In this document: positions 1 to 8,878 of the stretch, piece by piece
Layout of the letters: every line of letters begins with the position of its first letter
Position numbering within the stretch: position 1 is the stretch's first letter
Assembly (NCBI RefSeq): GCF_003363155.1
Contig: NZ_QRBE01000022.1
Location: 1-35,932, forward strand
DNA length: 35,932 bases
Direction of reading: 5' to 3'
Origin: Dyella monticola
GTDB lineage: Bacteria > Pseudomonadota > Gammaproteobacteria > Xanthomonadales > Rhodanobacteraceae
Notes under the pieces: model-generated
Told to the model about the DNA's origin: nothing
What the model saw: only the letters and a program-made list of their open reading frames with translations
Database searches by the model: none
Made by a program: the position numbers and the translations under genes

Positions 1-1
1 A

Positions 2-220
2 AAAACCGGCCTGCGTTGCCCGGAAAGCGGGCAATGGTGCATCCGCATCGAAGAGGGCCTGGTGCTGCACAAACGACGCTTCCGCAAGGGCGATGTGCTG
101 CCCACGTATCGCCGCTACCAACCCCGCTGGCTTAGCCTGTTGGACGATATCTTCGGCATGCGTCACCAGGACATCGAGGTTGTCTGGGAACTGGTGCGTC
201 ATGCCGATCACGTATCGTGA
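2..220 (+). CDS. C-terminal fragment of an unidentified protein
   Basis: An open frame enters from the left edge and runs 72 codons to the TGA at 218-220. Codon use is typical of the rest of the window (many codons ending in C or G), so I read it as a real 3' end and not a shadow. The visible residues begin KTGLRCPESGQWCIR, then contain RRFRKGDVLP, then an acidic helix-like tail ending VWELVRHADHVS. The spacing CP-x-SG-x-W followed by a 'G-x-x-LP' turn reminds me of the C-terminal part of immunity-type proteins found near type VI secretion effectors, but this is recollection, not a demonstrated match. The start lies outside the window. No function is assigned. Confidence 0.6.
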   Translation, partial: KTGLRCPESGQWCIRIEEGLVLHKRRFRKGDVLPTYRRYQPRWLSLLDDIFGMRHQDIEVVWELVRHADHVS

Positions 221-329
221 AAGGCCACGCATGCGACAAGAACATCAGCGTCGACTTTTTCAGGCGTAGGACACGTTGCTGCGCTCCATCAACGCCTCGT
301 CCTGAACGCCTCGCGGTACCGCGCACGCT

Positions 330-1031
330 TCACGCTTGCGAATTTCGTATCGCCGCCATCAAGGCCTCGTTATCGATGCCGCTGTCCCACGTATTGCCAT
401 GGAGCAATTGCTCCAGCGGCAGTCGTGAGCGCCAGCCGGTGATTTCCAGTTCCGGCTTGGGCAGGAACTCGCTGACGTGGCCCAGGCATAAATAAGCCAG
501 CGGATACACATGCGTGGGCAATCCCAGCGTTTGCGCCAGCTTCAGTGGATCGACGATGCTGACCCAGCCCACGCCGATGCCTTCCGCGCGGGCTGCCAGC
601 CACAGGTTCTGCACGGCGAGGCAGGTGCTGAACAGGTCGGTATCCAGCATCGTGTTGCGGCCGAGCACGTGCGGGCCGCCGCGTTGGCGATCGCAGGTGA
701 TGCAAAGATTGATCGGGCTGTCGACGATGCCTTCGAGCTTCAATCGCCGATATTGCGTGGCTTGTTCGCCGGCATAGTTGCCGGCGGCATCGGCGTTCGC
801 TTCGTCGTACAGGGCTTTAACCGCCTGCTTGATCTCGATGCGTTCGATGATCACGAAGTCCCACGGTTGCATGAAACCCACCGATGGCGCATGGTGCGCG
901 GCCTTGAGCAGCCGCGCGAGCACGTCTGGTGAAATGGGGTCGGGCAAAAATTGCGAACGCACGTCACGGCGTTCGTGGATGGCGCGATAGAGGCCCGCGC
1001 GTTGTTCGTCAGAGAAGCAATGATCGGTCAT
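330..1031 (-). CDS. bluB: 5,6-dimethylbenzimidazole synthase BluB (nitroreductase fold)
   Basis: A 233-residue protein of the flavin-dependent nitroreductase fold. BluB breaks down reduced FMN with oxygen to make 5,6-dimethylbenzimidazole, the lower ligand of cobalamin. Its diagnostic segments are visible: RRDVRSQF near residue 22 (phosphate-binding arginines), AAHHAPSVGFMQPWDF near 45-60, and GWVSIVDP near 155-162. The length fits the family (about 220-230). The ATG at 1031 lies 9 bp behind the stop of the rep helicase, so the two are probably co-transcribed although functionally unrelated. No other cobalamin gene is in the window, so lower-ligand supply for imported corrinoids is as likely as complete synthesis. 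A generic nitroreductase is the alternative, but the AAHHAPSVGFMQPW signature favours BluB. Confidence 0.87.
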   Translation of the reverse strand: MTDHCFSDEQRAGLYRAIHERRDVRSQFLPDPISPDVLARLLKAAHHAPSVGFMQPWDFVIIERIEIKQAVKALYDEANADAAGNYAGEQATQYRRLKLEGIVDSPINLCITCDRQRGGPHVLGRNTMLDTDLFSTCLAVQNLWLAARAEGIGVGWVSIVDPLKLAQTLGLPTHVYPLAYLCLGHVSEFLPKPELEITGWRSRLPLEQLLHGNTWDSGIDNEALMAAIRNSQA

Positions 1032-1040
1032 GGCGTCGCC

Positions 1041-3023
1041 TCAGTTGCCCGCTAGCATTGCGGCGATTTTCGCCATGTGCGATTCGGCCGTTTCGCGCAC
1101 CGCTTCCTTGTCGGCTTCCGGATCCTTGCCTTCCCAATGCAGGTCGTCCTGCGGTAGTTCATGCAGGAAGCGGCTGGGCTGGTTATTGTGGATTTCGCCG
1201 TAGCGCTTGGTTTTGGATGACCACGATAGGGTCAGCAATTCCTTGGCGCGGGTGATGCCCACATACATCAGGCGGCGCTCTTCGTCGACGCGGCCTTCGT
1301 CCACGGCGCCGTCGTGTGGCAGCGTGCCTTCTTCGCAGCCAACGATGAACACGAAGCGAAACTCCAGGCCTTTGGCGGCATGCAGCGTCATCATGCGCAG
1401 GGCATTGCCGGGTTCGTCGCGGTCGGCGTGCGTGAGCAAGGCGAGCTGTGAAGCAAGATCGCCCGCACTATTGCCGCCTTTTTGCATGGCCCGGAACCAC
1501 TCCGCCAATTCGCTCAGGTTGCCCATGCGACGATCGCGCAAGGTGGTATCCGGCGTGCTGGTGGCGATGTGCGCGGCGTAGTGCGTGCGGGTGAGTACGC
1601 GATCGACCAGGTCGGCAGCGCTTTCATGCAACGACGCGCTGCGCAGTTCATCCAGCAGTTCGGAGAATGAGGCCAGCGCCGCCGCGGGTCGCGGGCTGAG
1701 CTGGCGCAGCACGCTGTCGCTGCGGGTGGCTTCAAGCAATGAACAATGCTTGGTCTGCGCGATCTGTCCGAGCTTTTCCAGTGTGGTTGCGCCGATTTCG
1801 CGCTTGGGTACATTCACCACCCGCAAAAACGCGGCGTCATCGCTGGGATTGGTGAGCAGGCGCAGATAGCAAAGCAAGTCCTTCACTTCCGCGCGATCGA
1901 GGAAAGACAGCGCACCGGTCAAGTGATAAGGCACGCGTGCAAGCCGCAGCGCTTTTTCCAGCGGACGTGCCTGGAAATTGCCGCGATACAGAATCGCCAT
2001 GTCATGCCAGCGCACTTTGTGTTTTTCAGCCAAGGTGCCGGCCATGCCTGCGATACGTTCGGCTTCGTGCTCGGCATCCTTGCATTCGATCACGCGGATC
2101 GGCGCACCTTCCGGATGTTCGCTCCACAGCTTCTTCGTATGCAGATGCGGATTGTTGGCGATGATCGAGTTGGCCGCACGCAGGATGCGTTTGCCGCAGC
2201 GGTAATTCTGCTCCAGCTTGATCACACGCAGGCTCGGCCAATCCTTGCCGAGCTGGTCGATGTTTTCGGGATTGGCGCCGCGCCATGCATAGATGGACTG
2301 ATCGTCATCGCCCACGCACGTGAAGCTGCCGCGTTCACCGGTGAGCGCTTTCAACAGACGGTACTGCGCGTCGTTGGTGTCCTGGTATTCATCCACCAAC
2401 AGGTAACGCAGGCGTTCGCGCCAAGTGCCGCGGCACTCTTCGTCGCTTTCGAGAATGCGCAGCGGCAGGCGAATAAGATCATCGAAATCCACCGCGTTGA
2501 AGGCGGCCAGGCGCTGCTGGTAGAGCTGATAAAGGGTCGCCGCTTCCAGCTCGCGCGGGCTGCGCGCCGCCGCCAGCGCTTCATCCGGTGAGAGGCCGCC
2601 GTTCTTGGCGCGGCTGAGCAGGTTGCGCAGGCCGAACAGCACATCAGGCTTGGCGCCTTTGGGTGCGAGTTCTTTGACGATGTTTTCGCTGTCATCGGCA
2701 TCCAGCACCGAAAAGCCGCGCCGCAAACCCGCACGCGCGTGCTCGATCTGCAGGAATTTCAGGCCAAGCGCATGGAACGTGCACACTGTGAGCGCCTGGG
2801 CGTCATCGGCACTCACCAGCTTGGCTACGCGCTCGCGCATCTCGCGCGCGGCCTTGTTGGTGAAGGTGATGGCGGCGATCTTGGATGCGGCGAGCTTACG
2901 GCGCTGCACCAAATGCGCGATCTTCTGCGTGATGACGGAGGTCTTGCCGGAGCCGGCGCCGGCGAGCACCAGCAGCGGACTGTCGACATGCTCGACAGCG
3001 GCCAGTTGTTGGGGGTTGAGCAT
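1041..3023 (-). CDS. rep: ATP-dependent DNA helicase Rep (UvrD/Rep superfamily 1)
   Basis: A 660-residue 3'-5' DNA helicase that unwinds DNA ahead of stalled replication forks. Superfamily 1A motifs appear in order: Walker A GAGSGKT at residues 22-28, AITFTNKAAREM (motif Ia), LLVDEYQDTND (motif II), VGDDDQSIYAWRGA (motif III), LEQNYRC (motif IV), TLHAAKGLEF (motif V) and RRLMYVGITRAKELL (motif VI). The N-terminus MLNPQQLAAVEHV matches Rep rather than UvrD, and the size is close to the E. coli protein (673). The frame is open a further 56 codons upstream, but that stretch is arginine/serine-rich and unlike the family, so I place the start at ATG 3023. It is followed by bluB after 9 bp and diverges from tdk across about 217 bp. 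Confidence 0.93.
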   Translation of the reverse strand: MLNPQQLAAVEHVDSPLLVLAGAGSGKTSVITQKIAHLVQRRKLAASKIAAITFTNKAAREMRERVAKLVSADDAQALTVCTFHALGLKFLQIEHARAGLRRGFSVLDADDSENIVKELAPKGAKPDVLFGLRNLLSRAKNGGLSPDEALAAARSPRELEAATLYQLYQQRLAAFNAVDFDDLIRLPLRILESDEECRGTWRERLRYLLVDEYQDTNDAQYRLLKALTGERGSFTCVGDDDQSIYAWRGANPENIDQLGKDWPSLRVIKLEQNYRCGKRILRAANSIIANNPHLHTKKLWSEHPEGAPIRVIECKDAEHEAERIAGMAGTLAEKHKVRWHDMAILYRGNFQARPLEKALRLARVPYHLTGALSFLDRAEVKDLLCYLRLLTNPSDDAAFLRVVNVPKREIGATTLEKLGQIAQTKHCSLLEATRSDSVLRQLSPRPAAALASFSELLDELRSASLHESAADLVDRVLTRTHYAAHIATSTPDTTLRDRRMGNLSELAEWFRAMQKGGNSAGDLASQLALLTHADRDEPGNALRMMTLHAAKGLEFRFVFIVGCEEGTLPHDGAVDEGRVDEERRLMYVGITRAKELLTLSWSSKTKRYGEIHNNQPSRFLHELPQDDLHWEGKDPEADKEAVRETAESHMAKIAAMLAGN

Positions 3024-3240
3024 GGAGGCCTGATGAGCGCGGCGAGCGGACGATGGTAACAAGGCGCGGGACGAGGGGCGAGTGGCGGGCGAGGATGCCC
3101 TGATCCGTTCTTGGCCGAGGACCCGGTGGCCTGTAAGCGGATAGCGCCGGCGAGCCTGCGTCAGGGATCCCTGGGGTCCACCACTACCCATCCCCTACAC
3201 CCGGCTATACCATGCCCGTCCAGCTCGATCCGGCACGACC

Positions 3241-3864
3241 ATGGCCAAGCTCTACTTCTATTATTCGTCGATGAACGCCGGCAAGACCACCAACTTGCTG
3301 CAGAGCGCGTACAACTATTACGAGCGCGGCATGCGCACGATGATTCTCACGCCCGCGCTGGACAACCGTTACGGCGAAGGGGTGGTCGCGTCGCGCATCG
3401 GGCTGCGTTCGCACGCGCAGCGCTTCACCGGCGAGACGGATCTGCTGGCTCAGGTGCGCGCGGATAGGATCGCGCATGGCGATCTGCATTGCATCTTCGT
3501 CGATGAGGCGCAATTTTTGACCAAGGCCCAGGTGTGGCAGCTCAGTGATGTGGTCGATGAGCTCAACATTCCCGTGCTGGCGTATGGCTTGCGCACGGAT
3601 TTTCGCGGCGAATTGTTCGAAGGCAGCCGCTATCTGCTTGCCTGGGCCGATAACCTGGAAGAGATCAAAACCATCTGCCATACCGGCCGCAAGGCGACCA
3701 TGGTAGTGCGCGTGGATGAACAGGGACGGGCGATTACCGAGGGGCCGCAGGTTGAGATCGGCGGCAACGAACGCTATGTCTCGGTAAGCCGCGCCGAGTT
3801 CAAGAAGATCACCCGGGGACAAGGTCGCATCGAACTGAGGCAACCGAGCCTTCCGCTGGATTAA
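3241..3864 (+). CDS. tdk: Thymidine kinase (type II)
   Basis: A 207-residue cytosolic salvage enzyme that phosphorylates thymidine to dTMP with ATP. The P-loop SMNAGKT lies at residues 10-16, the FVDEAQF block with the catalytic glutamate (E89) at 86-92, and the substrate lasso [11 protein letters not shown] near 174-184. Type II kinases usually carry a structural zinc held by two cysteine pairs. Here only two cysteines occur in the whole protein (C84 and C146), the usual C-x-x-C is replaced by CHTG, and the usual cysteine after GGNERYVSV is a serine, so the zinc site is lost. Xanthomonads show the same pattern as far as I recall. A TATACC element lies about 28 bp upstream. No strong ribosome binding site is visible before ATG 3241. 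Confidence 0.95.
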   Translation: MAKLYFYYSSMNAGKTTNLLQSAYNYYERGMRTMILTPALDNRYGEGVVASRIGLRSHAQRFTGETDLLAQVRADRIAHGDLHCIFVDEAQFLTKAQVWQLSDVVDELNIPVLAYGLRTDFRGELFEGSRYLLAWADNLEEIKTICHTGRKATMVVRVDEQGRAITEGPQVEIGGNERYVSVSRAEFKKITRGQGRIELRQPSLPLD

Positions 3865-3875
3865 GGAACATCCGT

Positions 3876-4649
3876 ATGACCCAACCCATTCCCTTTCCCG
3901 CCTGGGAGCGCCCCTACTGGCAACCGAGCGAGGAAGAAATCGTGCTGCACTTCTACGTGTTCGGCAATTTCAAGCCAACACGCGTACCCTCCGCGCCTTA
4001 CGGAAGCGACGGCCTGCCCGAAGGCATGGAGGCAACCAGCTATCACAACAGCGTGCTCAAGGATTGGGAAGGCTATCCGTTGAAGGGCGCACTGGGTGAC
4101 ATGTTCAAAGACGATGCGCCGGAGGCGTATGCCAAGGCGATCGCGGCATCGCAGGTGATGGTGATACGCGGGCAATTGAAAGACACGCCCGATACCGGCT
4201 ATCTGCGCGATACGTTCGGCGTGCTGGCGGGTTTGCTCGATATCGGCGGCGAGGCGATTGTCGACGCGCAGATCCTGAGCCTGCTCGGCGCCGATGACTG
4301 GCGTCACCGTTACCTCGTCAGGGATGGTGCGCCCTTGCGCAGCCACGTGCTGATCATGTGCGACGACGATGAGCAATCCGGCAAGCAGTGGGTGCACACG
4401 CGCGGTATGCGCAAGTTTGGCCGTCCGGATGTCAGCGTGCGCAATGTGCCCACGGACAAAATCAATCACGCCGGTGTGCTGTGCGAGAACCTGATTCAAA
4501 TGCAGGCCTTGGGCGCGCACTTCGAGGACGGGCAGGCGCTGGAAGTGGAAGGCATGGCGCATCCGCTGGTCGCCGAACTGGGCGGCCATCGCGGCGACCC
4601 GGATTTCAACAACAGTTACATTGCTTATGTCTGGCCGGACGAAGGCTGA
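3876..4649 (+). CDS. Conserved hypothetical protein, soluble
   Basis: A 257-residue acidic protein that I do not recognise with confidence. It starts 11 bp after the tdk stop, so it is probably in the same transcript. There is no signal peptide and no hydrophobic segment. Distinctive stretches are HFYVFGNFKPTRVPSAPYGS near residue 25-45, a region rich in aspartate and glycine around 60-130, the sequence WVHTRGMRKFGRPDVSVRNV near 170-190, and a C-terminal FNNSYIAYVWP. The 'TRGM-x-x-FG-x-PD' block resembles a motif in DUF4261-type proteins, which would make it a member of a broad domain family without known activity; this is a weak comparison from memory. It converges on mutM, with 15 bp between the two stop codons. 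Confidence 0.75.
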   Translation: MTQPIPFPAWERPYWQPSEEEIVLHFYVFGNFKPTRVPSAPYGSDGLPEGMEATSYHNSVLKDWEGYPLKGALGDMFKDDAPEAYAKAIAASQVMVIRGQLKDTPDTGYLRDTFGVLAGLLDIGGEAIVDAQILSLLGADDWRHRYLVRDGAPLRSHVLIMCDDDEQSGKQWVHTRGMRKFGRPDVSVRNVPTDKINHAGVLCENLIQMQALGAHFEDGQALEVEGMAHPLVAELGGHRGDPDFNNSYIAYVWPDEG

Positions 4650-4664
4650 TGTAAGCGCCTGTTG

Positions 4665-5492
4665 TCATCTCTGGCAGCGCGGACACCAGAATGTGGAGCG
4701 TTGCCCGATCACCTGCTGCCGTATCGGCGTGCCGCATACTCTGCACGGTTCGCCTTCGCGTCCATACACGAACAGCTCGCGGAAGAAATAACCGGGCGCA
4801 CCGTCGGGATTGAGAAAATCGCGCAGCGTGGTGCCGCCGCGTTCGATCGCCCACGCCAGAATGCGTTTCACTTCTGCGGCAAGACGCTGATAGCGCGCGC
4901 GCGAGATGCTGCCGGCGGCGCGCCGCGGATCGATGCCGGCGGCGAACAAGGCTTCGCTGGCGTAGATATTGCCGACGCCGACCACAATGGCGTTGTCCAT
5001 CAAGAATAGCTTCACCGCCGCCTTGCGCCCGCGCGAGCGTCGCCATAGCACATTACCATCGAACGCATCGGTGAGCGGTTCCGGGCCCAGTTCGGCAAGC
5101 AGTTCGTGCGTGGTGCCGGGCGGTTGCCATAAAAGACAGCCAAACCGCCGTGGATCGGTGAAGCGCAGGATGCGAGGGCGTTCGCCTTGCAGAGGTTCCA
5201 ACGCCATGTCGACGTGATCGTGGAGGCCGGGTGGTACATCCGGTGGCAATACGCGCAACACGCCGGTCATACCCAAGTGCAACAACGCGCTGCCGACATG
5301 GGTATGCAGCAATAGATATTTGGCACGCCGTTCGACTTCATCGATGCGTTGGCCGGGCAGGAGTTCGCTGATTTCAGGCGGAATCGGCCAGCGCAGATCC
5401 GCGCGCCGCAGCGTGACAGTGCGGATGCGCCGCCCGATCAAATGCGGCGCGATGCCGCGTCGAGTGGTTTCAACTTCAGGCAATTCGGGCAT
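4665..5492 (-). CDS. mutM: Formamidopyrimidine-DNA glycosylase (Fpg/MutM)
   Basis: A 275-residue base-excision repair enzyme that removes 8-oxoguanine and formamidopyrimidines and nicks the abasic site. The mature N-terminus [12 protein letters not shown] supplies catalytic Pro2 and Glu3, and the lysine of RRAKYLLLH is K58. The helix-two-turns-helix region carries [17 protein letters not shown]. The C-terminal zinc finger is complete: CRVC, sixteen intervening residues, then CPRC, ending QR. The open frame continues 34 codons upstream without family similarity, so ATG 5492 is the start because Pro2 must directly follow the initiator methionine. The stop codon of the upstream DUF4340-like gene is one base before this ATG (TAA-C-ATG), so mutM is the last gene of the ABC operon and probably translationally coupled to it. 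Confidence 0.95.
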   Translation of the reverse strand: MPELPEVETTRRGIAPHLIGRRIRTVTLRRADLRWPIPPEISELLPGQRIDEVERRAKYLLLHTHVGSALLHLGMTGVLRVLPPDVPPGLHDHVDMALEPLQGERPRILRFTDPRRFGCLLWQPPGTTHELLAELGPEPLTDAFDGNVLWRRSRGRKAAVKLFLMDNAIVVGVGNIYASEALFAAGIDPRRAAGSISRARYQRLAAEVKRILAWAIERGGTTLRDFLNPDGAPGYFFRELFVYGREGEPCRVCGTPIRQQVIGQRSTFWCPRCQR

Positions 5493-5493
5493 G

Positions 5494-5988
5494 TTACGGC
5501 GCCTGAATGGATGTGCTTTGCGCGGAGCGCGGCATGTAGCGCAGCGATACGATGTCCACGCGTTCACCCGATTGTACGTAAACGCTCTGGCCAACCGCCG
5601 TCATGCTGCCGAAACTCAAGGTTTGGCCGTCCAATGCCAGCTTGGCCTGGGCTGGCGCAAGTCCGATCTTCGACGGATCGTAGTGGTTGGCTGGTTGCCA
5701 GCTTTGCACCGGTGCGGCGGCAATACGTACCAGCTCGCCCAGTCGCAGATCATCGGCGCGCGTCGATGTGGCCTGGCCGATACGCCACCAGTGCTTGCCC
5801 CGTTTCACATAATGCTCGGCAGGCGCATTGCCCATTTGCAGATCCACGCGTGAAATCGCCTCCGGCTTGAGTGACAAAAGGCTGCCGGGCGCGGCATTTT
5901 CATCGCTACGCAATTGCCACCATGCGGCGATCAACAAGGCGCAGACCGCTACCAGCAAGCCGATTTGCCGCCGCGCGGCGCGTTTCAT
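5494..5988 (-). CDS. DUF4340-like membrane-anchored protein of the ABC operon
   Basis: A 164-residue protein with a single N-terminal membrane segment (about residues 7-26, rich in L, A, V and W) and a soluble periplasmic-type domain. Segments such as [25 protein letters not shown] and [14 protein letters not shown] fit the short beta-strand units of DUF4340 proteins, which commonly follow GldG-like genes. The start at ATG 5988 gives a four-base ATGA overlap with the upstream gene; a longer form from 6006 is open but lacks that coupling. It probably works with the ABC transporter encoded by the three genes before it. Its biochemical role is unknown. It ends one base before mutM. Confidence 0.78.
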   Translation of the reverse strand: MKRAARRQIGLLVAVCALLIAAWWQLRSDENAAPGSLLSLKPEAISRVDLQMGNAPAEHYVKRGKHWWRIGQATSTRADDLRLGELVRIAAAPVQSWQPANHYDPSKIGLAPAQAKLALDGQTLSFGSMTAVGQSVYVQSGERVDIVSLRYMPRSAQSTSIQAP

Positions 5989-7310
5989 GCGCGCCGCCTC
6001 CGCCATGCAATGACGCCGCCGATGATCAGCAACAGCACCGGCAGAATGAGCATGAAGCTGATGCTCAGAACATTCAGCTCGCTCTGCGAAACCGTGAGGA
6101 CGCGGTCAGGTGCGCCACGTGCGGGCATGTTGATGAGTTCGTCGTCACCCAGCAACCAGTCGAAAATGCGTTCGCCCAGTGCACGATTGCCGCCGTTGCC
6201 GAGATAACTGTTGGAAAGAAAATCGCCGTTGCCGATCACCACCACGCGCTGCTCGTTCTTCGCCGGACTTGGCGACAGACGGCTGAGTGCGAAACCAAAA
6301 TCGAGCGGGCCCTTAAGCGGCACGGCGGCGTTACCGCCCAGTGCTTGCGTGGTGGCTTGCGGACTGGAACGCAGAAACGGCTCAAGCTTCCATTCGCTCT
6401 TGCGCGATTGCGCCAGCGGAGCCACTTCGGGAAACAGCGTGCTGAGCGTGAAGCCGCGTGTGATGGTGCTGGGCGGGTAGTCACCAAGCACGATCATGCG
6501 CGGGTCTTTCATGCCAAGTGCTGCCGACGACGCATCGATCAGTTCGCCCGGCAGCACGCGTATGCCTAATGCATCGGCTAGCGGTTGCAGGCTCGGATCA
6601 AGATTGCCCGGGTCGGCCAACCACAGCAGATTGCCGCCGCTACCGAGGTAATCGGCCAACGCTTTGCTTGCACCGGGTGACAACGCCGCCTGTGGACCGG
6701 CCAGCACGACCAGGTCCGTTTGGTTCGGCACGGCTGCGGCCTGGCTGAAATTCAGCGGCACCGCGCGCATGCCGCTGTGTTCCAGTTGCGCTACGAAGGT
6801 GCCGAGGTCTGCGTTGGCGACACCGTCCGCGCGTCGTTCGCCGTCGCCGGTAACGAAGGCCACGATGCGATCGTTGCCGCGCACGAGGCGCTCGAGCGCA
6901 TCGGTCAGGCTGCGCTCGGTGAGCGTGTCCAGGCGTTGCTCGCGGTCGTGGTAATGCAGGATCAGCTCACCATCCACCGTGATGCCGAGGTTGCGCATCG
7001 CTGCGGGATCTTTCTGCGGATCGACGAAACTCAGGTGCAGATCCGGCTTGGCTTGGCTGTAGCGTTGCAGTACCGCGGCAATGGTCTGGCGCAAATCGCC
7101 CTGCGGACTGGCATAACTGACGATGTCGACCGGGCCGCTGAGTTTGGCCAATACCGCGCGCGTTTCGGGCGACATGCTCACGCGGCTGTTGTAGGTCCAA
7201 TCCGCAACATGATCGTGACGTGCGGTCAGATAGCCGATCGCGCCGGCGCCAAGCAGTACGAGCACGGCAAATACCCAGCCATGGAAGCGACGCATCAGAG
7301 GGGGATTCAT
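5985..7310 (-). CDS. GldG-like ABC transporter auxiliary protein
   Basis: A 441-residue protein with an N-terminal membrane helix (about residues 8-28), a long extracytoplasmic domain and a C-terminal helix (about 410-433) ending WRRRRA. The domain shows features of the ABC-type auxiliary family related to GldG: VDIVSYASPQGDLRQTI, then LHLSFVDPQKDP, an IVAFVTGDGERR block, DLVVLAGPQAALSPGASKAL and LLWLADPG. In Bacteroidota, GldG works with GldA and GldF in gliding and secretion; in proteobacteria the equivalent genes are of unknown function. The start at ATG 7310 overlaps the permease stop as ATGA. A 730-residue frame extends further upstream but only as a shadow over the permease gene. It is probably part of the complex formed with the neighbouring ATPase and permease. 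Confidence 0.85.
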   Translation of the reverse strand: MNPPLMRRFHGWVFAVLVLLGAGAIGYLTARHDHVADWTYNSRVSMSPETRAVLAKLSGPVDIVSYASPQGDLRQTIAAVLQRYSQAKPDLHLSFVDPQKDPAAMRNLGITVDGELILHYHDREQRLDTLTERSLTDALERLVRGNDRIVAFVTGDGERRADGVANADLGTFVAQLEHSGMRAVPLNFSQAAAVPNQTDLVVLAGPQAALSPGASKALADYLGSGGNLLWLADPGNLDPSLQPLADALGIRVLPGELIDASSAALGMKDPRMIVLGDYPPSTITRGFTLSTLFPEVAPLAQSRKSEWKLEPFLRSSPQATTQALGGNAAVPLKGPLDFGFALSRLSPSPAKNEQRVVVIGNGDFLSNSYLGNGGNRALGERIFDWLLGDDELINMPARGAPDRVLTVSQSELNVLSISFMLILPVLLLIIGGVIAWRRRRA

Positions 7311-8095
7311 CAGTTGCGCTCCCTGTCCGCCGCCAATCGATGTGTGCCAAGCGCCAGCGCGACTGCGACGGCCAACACGAACCACACCACATCCGCGCTC
7401 GATACCAAGCCGCGCAGCAGGGTTTCCTGATGCGTGCTCATCGCCAGCCAATTGATGAAACCGCTGTCGATGCCGGCGAGCTGCGCGCCCAGATTGATGC
7501 AGTAGAGCGCCAGACCGATCATCAGCGCAGCGACTGCCGCCACCGCAGGATGCGAAGCGAACGCCGAGCACGCCACGCCGATGGCGGCGAGCGCGGCGAG
7601 CGCAAGGAAGGTCCCCAGCGTGGCGGCGGCGAGCTTGCCCCAGTCCAACATCACGCCATGCGCGAGACTGACCGGCACGGCGAGTGCGAGCAGCAACCAC
7701 AGCGCCAGCCACATCAGTACGGCCAGGTATTTGCCAAGCAGGATGCGCGAGGCCGAAAGCCCGCTGGCGAACAGCAGCGGCAAGGTCCCGGCGGCGCGTT
7801 CGCCGGCTAGCGTGGACATCGTCAACAAGGGAACCAGCAGCAGCGCCAGCTCGATAACACCGAACGGCAATGGGCTGCCCGTGATGAAGCTGCTGTCCAT
7901 GCGCACAGCGACCAGGTCGGTGTAGCCGGGCCCGTCGGGCAGGGCGGCGAGGCGTACTTGATTGAGCAGAAAAATCTGTAGCAACAGTGCGAATCGCCAA
8001 CCCAGTTCGGCGAGCGAAAGTGCGGCAATCACCCAGCCGAGCGGGCGCACGAACAGGCGGCGCAGTTCCAGCCGCGTCACAGCGAAAAGTGTCAT
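7310..8095 (-). CDS. ABC transporter permease, GldF-like (ABC-2 type)
   Basis: A 261-residue integral membrane protein with about six hydrophobic segments, including GVIELALLLVPLLTMSTLAGE, YLAVLMWLALWLLLALAVPV and LAALAAIGVACSAFA. The motif MSTLAGERAAGTLPLLFASGLS is typical of ABC-2 permeases that pair with a single ATPase: the E-R-x-x-G-T-L-P-L loop contacts the nucleotide-binding subunit. ATG 8095 overlaps the ATPase stop as ATGA, and its own stop overlaps the next gene in the same way, so the three products are made in step. The open frame upstream of 8095 is arginine-rich and not part of the family. The substrate is unknown. Confidence 0.88.
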   Translation of the reverse strand: MTLFAVTRLELRRLFVRPLGWVIAALSLAELGWRFALLLQIFLLNQVRLAALPDGPGYTDLVAVRMDSSFITGSPLPFGVIELALLLVPLLTMSTLAGERAAGTLPLLFASGLSASRILLGKYLAVLMWLALWLLLALAVPVSLAHGVMLDWGKLAAATLGTFLALAALAAIGVACSAFASHPAVAAVAALMIGLALYCINLGAQLAGIDSGFINWLAMSTHQETLLRGLVSSADVVWFVLAVAVALALGTHRLAADRERN

Positions 8096-8844
8096 GCGGC
8101 GTGGGTCCTGCCGGCGGCGGCGATGTCGAAGAAGGTTTTTTCCAGCGCAGCGTGCTGATCGGCGGGCAGCGGTGCATCGTGGCGCAACGTGCCTTCGTGC
8201 AGGATCGCCACGCGATCGCACACGGCCGTGACTTCAGTGAGTTGATGGGTGGAAAGGATCACGGCGGTGCCCGCAGCCGCCTGCTCGCGCAGCAGCTGGC
8301 GCAGCGCCACGACCTGCACTGGATCGAGCGCGTTGGCCGGTTCATCCAGCACCAGCAGTGGGGGACGGTGCAGCAGGGCGCAGGCGAGGCCCAGGCGCTG
8401 GCGCTGCCCCTGCGACAACACGCCCGCAAGGCGGCGGGCGAGCTCTTTCAGCTCCAGCCGTTCCAGCACCGCGTCGCAGGCGTCCTTGAGTGGGACGCCC
8501 GATAGACCGCGCAGGCGGCCATGGGCATCGAGGTGTTCGCGCACGGTCAGTTCCGGCCACAGCGGGGCACTTTCCGGCAGCCAGCCGATGGCCTGTCGAG
8601 CCAGTTCGGGGTACTCCAGGAAATCCCGGCCCTGCACACGGATCGCCCCGCGATCGGGCCGTAGCGCCCCGGCGATCATCGCCAGCGTGGTGGACTTGCC
8701 AGCCCCGTTGACGCCAAGCAGGCCAAGGATTTGGCCTGCTTCCAGGCGTAGCGAAAGAGCGTGTACGGCCGGGCGTCCCGCGCGCTGGCGGGCGATGTCT
8801 TCAAGTTCCAGTACGGGAGGTGAAGCAGGTTTAGGCGCGTTCAT
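8092..8844 (-). CDS. ABC transporter ATP-binding protein, GldA-like
   Basis: A 250-residue ATPase subunit. Walker A is GVNGAGKST at residues 44-52, the Q-loop region is near WLPESAPLWPELTVREHL (88-106), the signature is LSQGQ at 143-147, Walker B is LLVLDEP at 163-169 and the H-loop histidine is H200 in ILSTHQL. The 'IGWLPESAPLW' form of the Q-loop is common in ATPases of the GldA/CcmA-like drug and export group. It is the first gene of a five-gene operon that ends with mutM. I chose ATG 8844; an in-frame ATG at 8880 would add twelve unconserved residues. The role is ATP hydrolysis driving the permease at 7310-8095. Confidence 0.9.
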   Translation of the reverse strand: MNAPKPASPPVLELEDIARQRAGRPAVHALSLRLEAGQILGLLGVNGAGKSTTLAMIAGALRPDRGAIRVQGRDFLEYPELARQAIGWLPESAPLWPELTVREHLDAHGRLRGLSGVPLKDACDAVLERLELKELARRLAGVLSQGQRQRLGLACALLHRPPLLVLDEPANALDPVQVVALRQLLREQAAAGTAVILSTHQLTEVTAVCDRVAILHEGTLRHDAPLPADQHAALEKTFFDIAAAGRTHAA

Positions 8845-8878
8845 TGCATGATTGTCGGGGTGACCCCATCCGGCAGAC

